Source: Cyanobacteria bacterium FACHB-DQ100 (GTDB taxonomy: Bacteria; Cyanobacteriota; Cyanobacteriia; Leptolyngbyales; Leptolyngbyaceae). Taken from it: a stretch of 64,000 bases of DNA. The position numbers and the translations under genes were made by a program. Where the stretch lies: NCBI GenBank assembly GCA_014695195.1, contig JACJNW010000028.1:930001-994000 (forward strand). Direction: 5' to 3'. The notes beneath the pieces are model-generated. The model was not told the DNA's origin. It was given only the letters and a program-made list of their open reading frames with translations, and ran no database searches. Shown piece after piece: positions 40,995 to 49,749 of the stretch; within the stretch, counting starts at the first letter, position 1, and every line of letters begins with the position of its first letter.

Positions 40995-41720
40995 TTAAGG
41001 TTCTGATTTTAATAGCTCTCTTCGATGTTGCCAAACTTCTAAACTTAGAGTGCAGGTCATTAACCACACAAATCCTGCTCCATAGCCCGCAATAATATCT
41101 GTCAGCCAATGCACACCAAAATACATCCGACTAAAACCAATGAGCGCAATCAGAAGTGACATTAACAACACAATTAGACTACGATATTTCCCATAACGTT
41201 TTGCTAACAAATATCCGAACAATCCATACATGACGATCGACAACATCGCGTGTCCGCTCGGAAAGCTATAGAAATTTACCTCAACGACTCTTGACCACAA
41301 TTCCGGTCGTGCTCGTTCAAATAGTCGCTTCAGTAGCAAATTCAGCCCCAACGCCCCGACTCCGCCGATCGCGATCGTCATTGCCTGCGATCTCTGATGA
41401 CGCAGCAAAACAAGACTCATAATTACAGCAACGATAACCAGCACCATTGGATCGCCAATCGCAGTCACAAACAGCATAATTGGAGTCAGCCACGGAGCCT
41501 GAAGCCGATGAATTGCAAACAGCACACTAATATCAAATGCCTGCGTCTGGTCGTGCATCACCGTCTCTGCGAGTTCTGCAAATCCCCAAAGCGCGATCGC
41601 GGCTGTGACAAGCCCAACCAAACGTACCACAGTCAATAGCGGCGTGATTCGATGCCCGACCCTTCGCCGCCAAAACGTTAAAATTCTTTCGCTTAATCGT
41701 CGAATGATTTCGACCAACAT
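40995..41720 (-). CDS. PAP2 superfamily membrane phosphatase
   Basis: 241 residues, six spans. The acid phosphatase motif is complete: KRLFERARPEL, FYSFPSGHAMLS and SRMYFGVHWLTDIIAGYGAGF (Lys-Arg, Ser-Gly-His and Arg-His). Candidates are undecaprenyl-pyrophosphate or lipid phosphatase. Directly abuts the hemW stop in convergent orientation. Confidence 0.9.
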   Translation of the reverse strand: MLVEIIRRLSERILTFWRRRVGHRITPLLTVVRLVGLVTAAIALWGFAELAETVMHDQTQAFDISVLFAIHRLQAPWLTPIMLFVTAIGDPMVLVIVAVIMSLVLLRHQRSQAMTIAIGGVGALGLNLLLKRLFERARPELWSRVVEVNFYSFPSGHAMLSIVMYGLFGYLLAKRYGKYRSLIVLLMSLLIALIGFSRMYFGVHWLTDIIAGYGAGFVWLMTCTLSLEVWQHRRELLKSEP

Positions 41721-41844
41721 CTATTTAAGACAACGCAATCTTGATACTTTGACAAGACTAGAAGGTGAAATTCGTCTAGCCACAGTTTGAGATTTTTGAA
41801 GTGTTAAGAAGCGAGAAAATTAAGCCATGGTAATGAATTCTAGT

Positions 41845-41889
41845 CCTATACTGCACTTATAGGGTGAGGTAAATTGGGATGAGGTAAAT
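41845..41889 (+). promoter_or_regulatory. Inverted repeat and two direct repeats upstream of Usp gene
   Basis: CCTATA (41845-41850) and TATAGG (41858-41863) form a dyad. Directly downstream TGAGGTAAAT occurs at 41865-41874 and again at 41880-41889, 15 bases apart. All lie 64-108 bases before the Usp start, where an operator would be. Confidence 0.35.
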
Positions 41890-41952
41890 CTCACTTCAAA
41901 TAATCAATAAGCATTCGATTAAGTCTTCAATTAAACTATTGGGAGAATCGGT

Positions 41953-42465
41953 ATGTTTCGGAAGATTTTAGTTGCGCTCGATCATGCTGAAACAGGTCAG
42001 GGCGTGTTTGAAAAGGCGATCGAGTTTGCAAAAGTCAATCAATCACAATTAATGCTGCTGCATGTGATTAGCCCGATTGACGAAGGGATACCGACTCCAA
42101 TGTATCCCATGCCAGATAGCCTTTACCCCATGCAGCATGAAGCGTTGATTCGGTCTTCAGCACAGTTGCTTTCTCAGGCTGAAGCCGCAGGATTAGATAT
42201 GCTGAGAGCACGAGATGCGGCAGCCACAGCAGCGGGAGTTCGATGCGAATTTACACAGCACGTCGGCGATGCGGGTGACACAATTTGCACGATCGCTCGA
42301 ACCTGGAATGCAGATTTAGTCATGATGGGGCGCAGGGGGCGATCAGGCATCAGTGAATTTCTCCTCGGCAGCGTCAGCAATTACGTACTACACCATGCAC
42401 CCTGCTCTGTTTTAGTGGTTCAAGAAGCATTGGTTCCGACTAAAACTTGGGTTAGGACACGTTGA
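41953..42465 (+). CDS. Universal stress protein (UspA family)
   Basis: 170 residues with Usp fold: MFRKILVALDHAETGQGVFEKAIEFAKVNQSQLMLLHVISP and the ATP-binding motif GRRGRSGISEFLLGSVSNYV (G-2x-G-9x-GS). This is the ATP-binding subtype. The middle carries a Pro/Met-rich insert (PTPMYPMPDSLYPMQHE). Followed by a strong hairpin. Stress role inferred from family. Confidence 0.88.
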   Translation: MFRKILVALDHAETGQGVFEKAIEFAKVNQSQLMLLHVISPIDEGIPTPMYPMPDSLYPMQHEALIRSSAQLLSQAEAAGLDMLRARDAAATAAGVRCEFTQHVGDAGDTICTIARTWNADLVMMGRRGRSGISEFLLGSVSNYVLHHAPCSVLVVQEALVPTKTWVRTR

Positions 42466-42483
42466 TTTCAGCGAAAAATTAAA

Positions 42484-42510
42484 AAGCGCGATCGCAGTTG
42501 AATCGCGCTT
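42484..42510. terminator. Hairpin terminator between Usp and TPR genes
   Basis: AAGCGCGAT (42484-42492) pairs with ATCGCGCTT (42502-42510) around 9 bases in the gap between two convergent genes. Confidence 0.6.
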
Positions 42511-42541
42511 CTTGGCAGGTCACAAAAATCACAGCGAACAA

Positions 42542-43378
42542 TTAAGCTTCGCGAGGGGGGCGGACACTTAGAATCGATAGGAATCGATTATCTCGTCGGA
42601 GCGCCGCAAAATCCGAATTGGTTTGCGCCATCTCACGATACTCCTCTGGACTCAGCTCGATCGCTCGTTGCAAATGCTCAAACGCGAGATCCGCTTTGCC
42701 CTGGATCGCATAACAGCAGGCTTTGTTATACCAAACTGTTGCGGCATCCGGTCGAAGCGCCAGCGCTCGATCGTAGCTCTCGATCGCCGCATCAATATTG
42801 CCCATGTGATAGAGCGCATTGCCGCGATTTGTCCAGGATTCTTCAAAATCTGGCTTGAGTTCGAGCGCGCGATCGTAGCTGGCGACGACTCGTTCTAGCT
42901 GTCCGAGTTTTCGCAACGCTAAGCCGCGACTGTACCAAGCCCAGTAGTAATCTGGCTTGAATTCAATGGCGCGATCGTAGCTATTGACCGCATCGTCGTA
43001 ACGTTCTAGGTTCCGTAGCGAAATGCCCCGGTTGTACCAAGCCCAGTAGTAGTCAGCGCGATATTTAATCGCTTGGTCGTAACTTTTAATCGCTTGGTCG
43101 TAGCGTCCTAGTTCATCGAGTGCGTTGCCGCGATTGTTCCAGGCTTCGGGGAAACCGGGTTGATACTCGATCGCTTGGTTGTAGCTGTCGATCGCTTGTT
43201 CGTAGCGTCCCAGATGGTAAAGCGAGTTACCTCGGTTGTACCAGGCATCGGGATAGTCGGGCTTGAGATTCAGCGCAGCTTCGTAGCTAGAAACGGCTGC
43301 TTCGTAAGCTTTCGTCTTATTCAGGTACAGCCCCTTCTGGAAAAAAAGCGTTATTTCAACATCTTGAGCGTGGCTCAT
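42542..43378 (-). CDS. Tetratricopeptide repeat protein
   Basis: 278 residues with about seven TPR units (for example AWYNRGNSLYHLGRYEQAIDSYNQAIEYQPGFPEA), then a C-terminal MAQTNSDFAALRRDNRFLSIL common after cyanobacterial TPR tracts. No signal or membrane segment. Protein-protein scaffold of unknown partners. ATG 43378 chosen over an in-frame GTG just upstream. Convergent with Usp. Confidence 0.85.
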   Translation of the reverse strand: MSHAQDVEITLFFQKGLYLNKTKAYEAAVSSYEAALNLKPDYPDAWYNRGNSLYHLGRYEQAIDSYNQAIEYQPGFPEAWNNRGNALDELGRYDQAIKSYDQAIKYRADYYWAWYNRGISLRNLERYDDAVNSYDRAIEFKPDYYWAWYSRGLALRKLGQLERVVASYDRALELKPDFEESWTNRGNALYHMGNIDAAIESYDRALALRPDAATVWYNKACCYAIQGKADLAFEHLQRAIELSPEEYREMAQTNSDFAALRRDNRFLSILSVRPPREA

Positions 43379-43496
43379 CACCGGAGTCCGTCTTACACAT
43401 CACTGTCCTTGTTAAGATTCCCAGATGTTGTGCGACAAATCACAGATGAAATGAAAATTTATAAGCGTGAGCAGAAAAAAGTCCGACTAAGTTAGA

Positions 43497-44237
43497 CTAA
43501 AGGGTTGGCATTTGAGACGCGTGAATTTCGATTTCTGTCGTTAATTCTTTATTCTGAATTGAGAGCAATTTAACCTGAAACGCAATTCCGGCAAATTCAA
43601 GGTAAGGCTGACTAACTAAGGTTTGCATCCATTGCATTAAAGCAATCATGAGTGGAATCGATTGACCATCATTCGGGGTGCAATAAAATGATTCCATTTT
43701 GATAGGTTCGATTTCAGTCCGCGGACAAACAACAGCGCTAAAACCGATCGTTTGTATATTCCTCGCGCTCCGAATGATCGCATCTCCGGTGAAGCGCATT
43801 CTGTTATTACTTAGTAACCGAAGGCTGAACGGAGGCTTCAATTCTAAAAACACAGTTTTGCCTTCAACGTTTAATTCAATCGGTTGAAGAAAGCCTTTAA
43901 CATAATCTGAATTCATGTTTCGATTCAGATTATCTTCAGAAAGAACGAGTCGAATATGACTATCGATCGGTTCGCTTAGCCGAATTTTTCCTAACAGAAT
44001 GCTGAGCGGATCAACAGAAATCTGGTCAGCTTGAACTTCTACTTCCTGAACCTGAATTTCATCTTTAACAATGTTGCGCCCTGCAAAAGAAATATTTTCT
44101 ACTTCGCCCTGAAATAATTTAACTAGATTAGTTCTTGCAGACACAGCAACTTTCCTAAACTCGTCAAGCTGAGTTCCTACAACAAGTTTGGCAAATTCAG
44201 AGAAGATGTTTTCTTCAGGACGAGGCGAATCAGACAT
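43497..44237 (-). CDS. DUF2993 (LmeA-like phospholipid-binding) protein
   Basis: About 246 residues, starting MSDSPRPEENIFSEFAKLVVGTQLDEFRKVAVSARTNLVKLFQGEVENISFAGRNIVKDEIQVQEVEVQADQISVDPLSILLGKIRLSEPIDSHIRLVLSEDNLNRNMNSDYVKGF. The vQadQISVDPLSILLGKIRL stretch is characteristic of DUF2993. Family members bind phospholipid; some are envelope proteins, but no signal is seen here. Role in this organism unknown. Confidence 0.8.
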   Translation of the reverse strand: MSDSPRPEENIFSEFAKLVVGTQLDEFRKVAVSARTNLVKLFQGEVENISFAGRNIVKDEIQVQEVEVQADQISVDPLSILLGKIRLSEPIDSHIRLVLSEDNLNRNMNSDYVKGFLQPIELNVEGKTVFLELKPPFSLRLLSNNRMRFTGDAIIRSARNIQTIGFSAVVCPRTEIEPIKMESFYCTPNDGQSIPLMIALMQWMQTLVSQPYLEFAGIAFQVKLLSIQNKELTTEIEIHASQMPTL

Positions 44238-44394
44238 AGGTTTCAAGCTGAGAATACTCGTAATTTAAGGCAATTCTCGTAAAACCATATCTACTAAATT
44301 GAAGTAAGTTTTTATTGATATTCTGCGTCCCAAGATAGAGGTAAAGCAGATCGGAGTTTTTTAGGGTACGATCGCACTCCTTCACTTAACAGTC

Positions 44395-45039
44395 ATGAAT
44401 CATCCACCCGCACCTTGGATACTTAAAGGTCATGGTTTTCTCACGCTGCATTTGATTGACTTTAACGTTGCCGCAAAAGTCATTCCTAAAAATCTCGAAA
44501 TTGTTCAAGTCCTGCCCGGAAAAACGATCGGCGGCTTAGTGCTTGGCAAATATGAACCGAGTTCGACGTTAACCTATGGAGAATTAATCGCTGTTGCAGG
44601 TTTAGTTCGCTACGGTGGCAAGATTGGAAGCTGGGTCTCCCATATTTATGTCGATGATCAAAGCTCGATCGCAGGGGGTCGAAATATTTGGGGCTTACCG
44701 AAGGAAGAAGCACAATTTCTTTGGCAACCTGGCGGGGGTGCGATCGTTAAACAAGGCGATCGGACGCTCTGCAATTTGACTCAAGCTTGGCAATTCAATC
44801 TACCGCGACTGAACGGACAGTTTGACACTTATACCCAGCTTGCAGAGGAATTAATGCGGTTTGAAAGTTCAGCCGTCGGAAATCTTTCGATCGTCAATTC
44901 TCGGCTTGAGGTTCCGTATTCTAGCCCGTTTGCCAACATGATTGATTCTCAGCCCTGGATGGCACTCAAAGCCGAATCGCTTGAAATTACGATCGCGGCC
45001 CCAGTTTCGGTGGGTGCTAAGGTTCCCATGCCTGTGTAA
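44395..45039 (+). CDS. Acetoacetate-decarboxylase-like (ADC fold) protein
   Basis: 214 residues, ADC-like beta fold. Segments LVLGKYEPSSTLTYGELIAVAGLVRYGGKIGSWVSHIYVDDQSSIAGGRNIWGLPKEEAQFLW are typical of the family. I cannot place the catalytic Schiff-base lysine with certainty, so enzymatic decarboxylation is not claimed. Many cyanobacterial members have unknown substrates. Closed by a strong terminator before the convergent Ycf66 gene. Confidence 0.75.
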   Translation: MNHPPAPWILKGHGFLTLHLIDFNVAAKVIPKNLEIVQVLPGKTIGGLVLGKYEPSSTLTYGELIAVAGLVRYGGKIGSWVSHIYVDDQSSIAGGRNIWGLPKEEAQFLWQPGGGAIVKQGDRTLCNLTQAWQFNLPRLNGQFDTYTQLAEELMRFESSAVGNLSIVNSRLEVPYSSPFANMIDSQPWMALKAESLEITIAAPVSVGAKVPMPV

Positions 45040-45052
45040 ATTCGAGACGAAA

Positions 45053-45077
45053 AAGGGCTTGATGATCTCAAGCCCTT
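45053..45077. terminator. Bidirectional hairpin between ADC-like and Ycf66 genes
   Basis: AAGGGCTTGA (45053-45062) pairs perfectly with TCAAGCCCTT (45068-45077) around TGATC, preceded by A and followed by CTTGTAAT. Terminates both genes. Confidence 0.8.
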
Positions 45078-45088
45078 CTTGTAATACC

Positions 45089-45943
45089 TTATTCAGCTTC
45101 GGGTGGATCGGCGGGAAGATTCTTTTCTTCGGCATCTGCAAGAGCCGCTTCAACCTGCTCCGGAGTCGGTGGATGTGGTGGAACAGCTTGCGGATGATTC
45201 GCTTCAAATGCGATCTCTTCTTCGATAATTTCATCAGCCGTCGAAGCCGATTCTGATGCGCCGTCTTGATCAATTGACACAGATTTCGATTCTACCGCTT
45301 GCTCAGATTTCACGATGTCTTCTTCAAAGTTGAAGGCTTCATCATCGGTTTCGGTTGCGTCCTCACGGAAGTCTTTCCGCACATAAGTTGTCGTATTCTT
45401 TTCGGGCTTTTTGAACAGTCCCCCGAACACTCCGGGAAGCGAAGCTACCGCACTGCCCACGGCACCGATCGTTCCCATCACATCCGGCTTAGACGCTTCG
45501 GGGGTAGGATTGCCAAAATCTTCCCGCTTTAACGGCTGATACGGTTCGGCTGGCATTTCGGGCGTTTTGTTCAGCACTGATTGAACGCGCTCTCGTACTG
45601 TTGTCACCGCTCGTTTGCCTTGCTCCAAGACTTTTGAAGTATTTTCCGAGTTGACGACCTCGTTTAATTTCGATTGTAATTCAGCCGTTGAAGGCGTGTA
45701 GCCCAGTCGAGCGGTCAGGGCTTGATAGCCGAACCAACTGATCAACGACACACTCGCAATTTGTCCCAACAGAACCGCACCGGTAATGCGATCGGCGCAA
45801 ATCCAAAGCACTAACGCATAAAACAATCCCACACCCGCAAGTGTGAGATCACCTTTGCGATAAATATTTGGGTAAAAGAAAGCGGACATATACAGCCCGA
45901 AACTACCCAACGCGACGACTAGCGCTAAAAGATATGTCAGCAT
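45089..45943 (-). CDS. ycf66: Ycf66 family protein
   Basis: 284 residues. The first 85 residues are membrane-embedded (LLALVVALGSFGLYMSAFFYPNIYRKGDLTLAGVGLFYALVLWICADRITGAVLLGQIASVSLISWFGYQALTARLGYTP), the Ycf66 core seen in cyanobacteria and early plastid genomes. The remainder is a long acidic, Pro-rich low-complexity tail (EEDIVKSEQAVESKS; PPHPPTPEQVEAALADAEEKNLPADPPEAE). Function unknown; involvement in photosynthesis is only suggested by distribution. Confidence 0.88.
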   Translation of the reverse strand: MLTYLLALVVALGSFGLYMSAFFYPNIYRKGDLTLAGVGLFYALVLWICADRITGAVLLGQIASVSLISWFGYQALTARLGYTPSTAELQSKLNEVVNSENTSKVLEQGKRAVTTVRERVQSVLNKTPEMPAEPYQPLKREDFGNPTPEASKPDVMGTIGAVGSAVASLPGVFGGLFKKPEKNTTTYVRKDFREDATETDDEAFNFEEDIVKSEQAVESKSVSIDQDGASESASTADEIIEEEIAFEANHPQAVPPHPPTPEQVEAALADAEEKNLPADPPEAE

Positions 45944-46025
45944 GTTGCTGCCCTCAACTCGGAAAAACTACTCTCAATGTACTGCGAAGCGTCGATCGGC
46001 GAAGGTAGGGTTTACAGAACAGTAC

Positions 46026-46952
46026 CTAAGCCAAGATTTGCTCGTCAAGCGAAAAATCGATTTCGGATTTGTCGCGCCCTGTCTTGAGATAGTCGTTCTG
46101 ATAGGAATCTTTTAGCCCGGAAACGAGGTCAAATTCGGGTTTCCAATCGAGTTCGGTTATCGCCTTGTGAATATCTGCAAAAAAGTGCTGTGTCCGCATC
46201 GGAAATGCTTTCTTTTTGCCGAAATCGAATTTTTTCGGGTCGTAATGCACGATTTTGATCGCGCTCGGATCTTTGCCTGCTGCTTCTGCACAAGCGCGTG
46301 CTAAACCGTCAAAGGTTACAGCTCGATCGCCAGACACATTGTAAATCTGCCCGATCGCGCTCTGATTGCCCAACACTTTCGCCATTGCTGCCGCTAGGTC
46401 TTTGACGTGCCCAAACTGAGTAAAGTGCTGTCCGTGACCGGGAATGGGAACCGGACGATCGCGAACGATGCGATCGAAAAACCACGCTTCTAGATCGTTG
46501 TAGTTCTGTGCTCCATAAATGTAAGTCGGACGAATCGAGGTAAACGGAATTCCCGCTTCAGCCAGATAAGATTCTGTGTCATGCTTGCCTTTGTGCCGGC
46601 TTTTCGGATCAACCGCATCGCCTTCGACGTGCGGCATTTGGTCTGACTTGAGATAAACCCCTGCCGAACTCATATAAACAAAATGCTGAATCCGACCTTT
46701 GAACAGTTCAGCTAGGGGTTGAGTATCGCTGAGTTCGCGCCCGTTGTTGTCGAAAATCGCATCAAAATCGAGATCGGCTAACTGTTTCAAGTCGGTGGCG
46801 TTGGTACGATCGCCCTTAATTTGTTTCACGCCTTCTGCCGGAGCAGGCTTATTGCCTCGGTTGAACAATGTAACCTCATGCCCTTGAGACACCAAAAGCT
46901 GAGTGAGATAGACTCCAATAAACCGAGTCCCGCCCATAATCAGAATTCGCAT
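46026..46952 (-). CDS. NAD-dependent epimerase-like protein, CSP41-related
   Basis: 308 residues, Rossmann SDR fold: MRILIMGGTRFIGVYLTQLLVSQGHEVTLFNRGNKPAPAEGVKQIKGDRTN, YMSSAGVYLKSD with Tyr-x-x-x partly altered, RPTYIYGAQNYNDLEAWFFDRIVRDRPVPIPGHGQHFTQFGHVKDLAAAM. The layout matches chloroplast stem-loop binding protein CSP41 homologues, which bind RNA in plastids. Sugar-epimerase activity is not demonstrated for that group. Alone on its transcript. Confidence 0.85.
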   Translation of the reverse strand: MRILIMGGTRFIGVYLTQLLVSQGHEVTLFNRGNKPAPAEGVKQIKGDRTNATDLKQLADLDFDAIFDNNGRELSDTQPLAELFKGRIQHFVYMSSAGVYLKSDQMPHVEGDAVDPKSRHKGKHDTESYLAEAGIPFTSIRPTYIYGAQNYNDLEAWFFDRIVRDRPVPIPGHGQHFTQFGHVKDLAAAMAKVLGNQSAIGQIYNVSGDRAVTFDGLARACAEAAGKDPSAIKIVHYDPKKFDFGKKKAFPMRTQHFFADIHKAITELDWKPEFDLVSGLKDSYQNDYLKTGRDKSEIDFSLDEQILA

Positions 46953-47026
46953 AACGATCGATTTACACGCAACAATTTTTTATCTTAAGGCGATTACGCT
47001 CACAGAATTTCTTAGTTTTTTTGGCT

Positions 47027-47770
47027 TTAGAGTTGTTCGGGCTCGATGCCGAGTTCTCGGAGTTTTGCGGCTAAGCGATCGGCTCTTTGTGCTTCTTGCT
47101 CGGCTCTTTGTGCTTCTTGCTCGGCTCTAAGTTCTGCCGCTCGTCGAGCGGATTCCGTTTCTTCGAGACCCAGCAGTTGAATTCCAGAACCCGCTTCAAA
47201 GAACTTGAGATCCTGATTTTTTAGACATAAATCGATTCCTAAAACTTCGCTTCGGAGTGAGAAGTCATTGGGTTGATCGAGTGGAACTTGAGGAATTGGA
47301 AAGTAGTTTCCTTCAATCAGGCGGAAGCCTTTAAGTTGTGGTTTGAGATAATCGGCTGTGGGATCGTACTGAAAATATTCCTCGACACCCCAGAAAGCGT
47401 AGAGTCCTTTCTTCGAGCCTTGGTCTTCGTTAACGGTGGATTTTGAAGTAATTTCTAGAACGAAATTAGGATATTTCTCGCCTTCCTCCCACACTTTGTA
47501 CGATCGACGTTTGCGCTTTTCCTGATTTTTAACTACGAAGACATCCGGAGAGAGGCAAGCTTTTGAATTGCCTTCTTCGTAGTAAATCAAAATATTGCCA
47601 GAGACATAGACATTAGGCTGATTCTGAAAGTAGAGATCCAATACGCTAACCGAGTAAATCAAGTACTCTCGCTGAAAATCGGTTTCTGCCATCGGTTTAC
47701 CATCAGAATCTGGATATTCAATTTCTGCGAGCAGTTTTGCTAGTTCGTAGGCATCTTGAGTGGCTGCCAT
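47027..47770 (-). CDS. Uma2 family protein with C-terminal coiled coil
   Basis: 247 residues. Uma2/DUF820 core (ETDFQREYLIYSVSVLDLYFQNQPNVYVSGNILIYYEEGNSKACLSPDVFVVKN; PNFVLEITSKSTVNEDQGSKKGLYAFWGVEEYFQYDP), with the Asp, Glu and Lys catalytic positions retained. A C-terminal charged helix (ARRAAELRAEQEAQRAEQEAQRADRLAAKLRELGIEPEQL) includes a 7-residue repeat (AEQEAQR) twice. Second Uma2 gene of the window (the other at 34074). Confidence 0.82.
   Translation of the reverse strand: MAATQDAYELAKLLAEIEYPDSDGKPMAETDFQREYLIYSVSVLDLYFQNQPNVYVSGNILIYYEEGNSKACLSPDVFVVKNQEKRKRRSYKVWEEGEKYPNFVLEITSKSTVNEDQGSKKGLYAFWGVEEYFQYDPTADYLKPQLKGFRLIEGNYFPIPQVPLDQPNDFSLRSEVLGIDLCLKNQDLKFFEAGSGIQLLGLEETESARRAAELRAEQEAQRAEQEAQRADRLAAKLRELGIEPEQL
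47080..47121. repeat. 21-bp tandem duplication inside the Uma2 gene
   Basis: The unit CGGCTCTTTGTGCTTCTTGCT occurs at 47080-47100 and 47101-47121, in frame, encoding two copies of a seven-residue helix heptad on the minus strand. A partial third begins after. Likely slippage-variable. Confidence 0.7.
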
Positions 47771-47823
47771 TGCTCTACCTCGCGTTCAGCTAAATTAGAT
47801 TTATCACAATTAAAACGTTTGTC

Positions 47824-49182
47824 CTACTTACCGATACAAAATCGACTGAAGATGCGATCGAGTACCGACTCCGTGACATCTTCGCCCAGAATTTCACCTA
47901 AAGCTTGAATTGCACTTCGCAAATCGATCGTCCAAAAATCTAGCGGCAGTTGATTGGCGATCGTCATTTGCACTTGTTCTAACGCTGTTTTCGCTTTGGT
48001 TAATGCAGCCGCTTGACGTTGATTGATCGCTAAATCTAAATTTGCGGCTTGAATTTTTCCGGTTTGAACTGTGTTTAGAATTGCTGTTTCTAGGGCATCA
48101 ATTCCTTGATTGAGCGATGCCACAGTTTTCACAATTTGTAGTGCTGAAGGAAGATCACCGTTCACTTCAGCAAGATCAATTTTGTTAACAATTAGAATTA
48201 AGGGGCGATCGCTTACTTGTTCGTAAATTTCGCGATCGCTCTTGGTAAATCCAGTTTGAGCGTCAATCGTAAATAACACTAAATCCGCAGATTGAGCGGC
48301 TAAGCGCGATCGTTCAACTCCAATTTTTTCGACTTGATCTTCAGTTTCGCGAATGCCTGCGGTATCAAGCACTTGAATCGGAATGCCACCCACGACAAGC
48401 TGAGATTCAACCACATCGCGAGTAGTGCCAGGAAGATCCGTCACAATCGCACGATCGCTGCGGCTCCAAGCATTCAACAAACTGGATTTTCCAACGTTGG
48501 GACGACCGACGATCGCAACTTTTAATCCGGTTCTGAGCAATTCACCACGATCGGCGGTCGCTAGAATTCGGGTGACTTCGCCGAGAACATGACGAAATTG
48601 CGCTTGAATCTCGGCTTCATCGAGCGGGGGTAAGTCGTCTTCAAAGTCGATGCGGGCTTCCACTTCTGCCAAAATATCGAGACAAGTTGCACGAAGCTGG
48701 CGGATCGGATGTGCTAGTTTGCCTTGTAATCCGGCGAGAGCAGTTTGGGCGGCTTGGGGCGATCGTGCTCCAACGAGATCCGAAATGCTCTCGGCTTGTG
48801 TCAAATCTAATCGCCCATTTAGAAATGCTCTTAACGTGAATTCTCCGGGTTGCGCCAATCTTGCACCTTGTTCGATGCAAAGTTGTAGCACTTGTTGAAC
48901 CGCAATAATGCCGCCATGACAGTGAAATTCGACCACATCTTCGCGAGTGTACGATCGTGGAGCCAGCATCAAAAGCAATAAGGCTTCATCGACCGTTCGT
49001 TGCGTTTGGGGATGACGAATGAAGCCGTATAAAATGCGATGACTTTCCCAAATTTGGCGACCGGGAGAATGAAAGAGTTTTTGAGCGATCGTAACCGATT
49101 CAGAACCAGATAATCTCACGATGCCGACGCTTCCTTGTTCGGGGACAATAGCCGTTGCGATCGCAGCGATCGTGTCGCTCAT
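47824..49182 (-). CDS. mnmE: tRNA modification GTPase MnmE
   Basis: About 452 residues, GTPase acting with MnmG to modify uridine-34 of certain tRNAs (cmnm5U). Begins [28 protein letters not shown] motifs are [18 protein letters not shown], the [12 protein letters not shown] region, [22 protein letters not shown] and NKIDL; ends with the CIGK motif (RFCIGK). ATG 49182 overlaps the upstream acetyltransferase stop as ATGA, so translational coupling is likely; an upstream ATG at 49194 is within the preceding gene. Confidence 0.96.
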   Translation of the reverse strand: MSDTIAAIATAIVPEQGSVGIVRLSGSESVTIAQKLFHSPGRQIWESHRILYGFIRHPQTQRTVDEALLLLMLAPRSYTREDVVEFHCHGGIIAVQQVLQLCIEQGARLAQPGEFTLRAFLNGRLDLTQAESISDLVGARSPQAAQTALAGLQGKLAHPIRQLRATCLDILAEVEARIDFEDDLPPLDEAEIQAQFRHVLGEVTRILATADRGELLRTGLKVAIVGRPNVGKSSLLNAWSRSDRAIVTDLPGTTRDVVESQLVVGGIPIQVLDTAGIRETEDQVEKIGVERSRLAAQSADLVLFTIDAQTGFTKSDREIYEQVSDRPLILIVNKIDLAEVNGDLPSALQIVKTVASLNQGIDALETAILNTVQTGKIQAANLDLAINQRQAAALTKAKTALEQVQMTIANQLPLDFWTIDLRSAIQALGEILGEDVTESVLDRIFSRFCIGK

Positions 49183-49745
49183 GACGGTCTCCAATTTTCG
49201 TTAATAAGACTCGATCGAATGTGATCTTCCCACTTGCCATTAATCAGAAGGTAATCTCTAGCATAGCCTTCGATCACAAATCCTAACTTCTTCAAAACAT
49301 TCGCGCTGCGTCGATTGTGTGGCATATAATTTGCGCTAATTCGGTGCAAATTCAGATCAGTAAATACATATTGAATGGCAGCTTGTAGCGCTTCATTCAT
49401 ATAGCCATGTCCTTGTTCTTTTTCTGCAAGGCTATAGCCTAAATTGCAAGAATATAAAACTCCTTGACTCATATTGGTGAAATTTACTGCACCAATCACA
49501 GTTCGTGGATCATCTTTCTTAAATAGAAATAAGCGCAGCGATCGATCATAGCCAAATTCGATCAAGCTCTTCTCAATCTGCTGCGACCAAAACTCACGAC
49601 TATGAAAATTAGCCGGACGCAATGGCTCGAATGGTTCGAGAAATGCACGATTCTCGGTATAGTATTTCACGATCGCTGCTGTATCGTTTTGCTGAAGCAA
49701 TCGAACAATTAACCGCGAAGTTAATAGAACAGGAGTTTGCAGCAT
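49179..49745 (-). CDS. GNAT N-acetyltransferase (RimJ/RimL-like)
   Basis: 188 residues, GNAT fold: [134 protein letters not shown]. The acetyl-CoA binding motif [11 protein letters not shown] is clear. Closest to ribosomal-protein alanine acetyltransferases; the substrate may be another protein or small molecule. Sits between selO (4 bases upstream) and mnmE (overlap ATGA). Confidence 0.87.
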   Translation of the reverse strand: MLQTPVLLTSRLIVRLLQQNDTAAIVKYYTENRAFLEPFEPLRPANFHSREFWSQQIEKSLIEFGYDRSLRLFLFKKDDPRTVIGAVNFTNMSQGVLYSCNLGYSLAEKEQGHGYMNEALQAAIQYVFTDLNLHRISANYMPHNRRSANVLKKLGFVIEGYARDYLLINGKWEDHIRSSLINENWRPS

Positions 49746-49749
49746 TGTC

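Noticed and set aside
42542-43378. Periodic DNA repeats suggesting a CRISPR or satellite
   Set aside because: The periodicity is the 102-base TPR coding unit with divergent sequence, not identical direct repeats with spacers.
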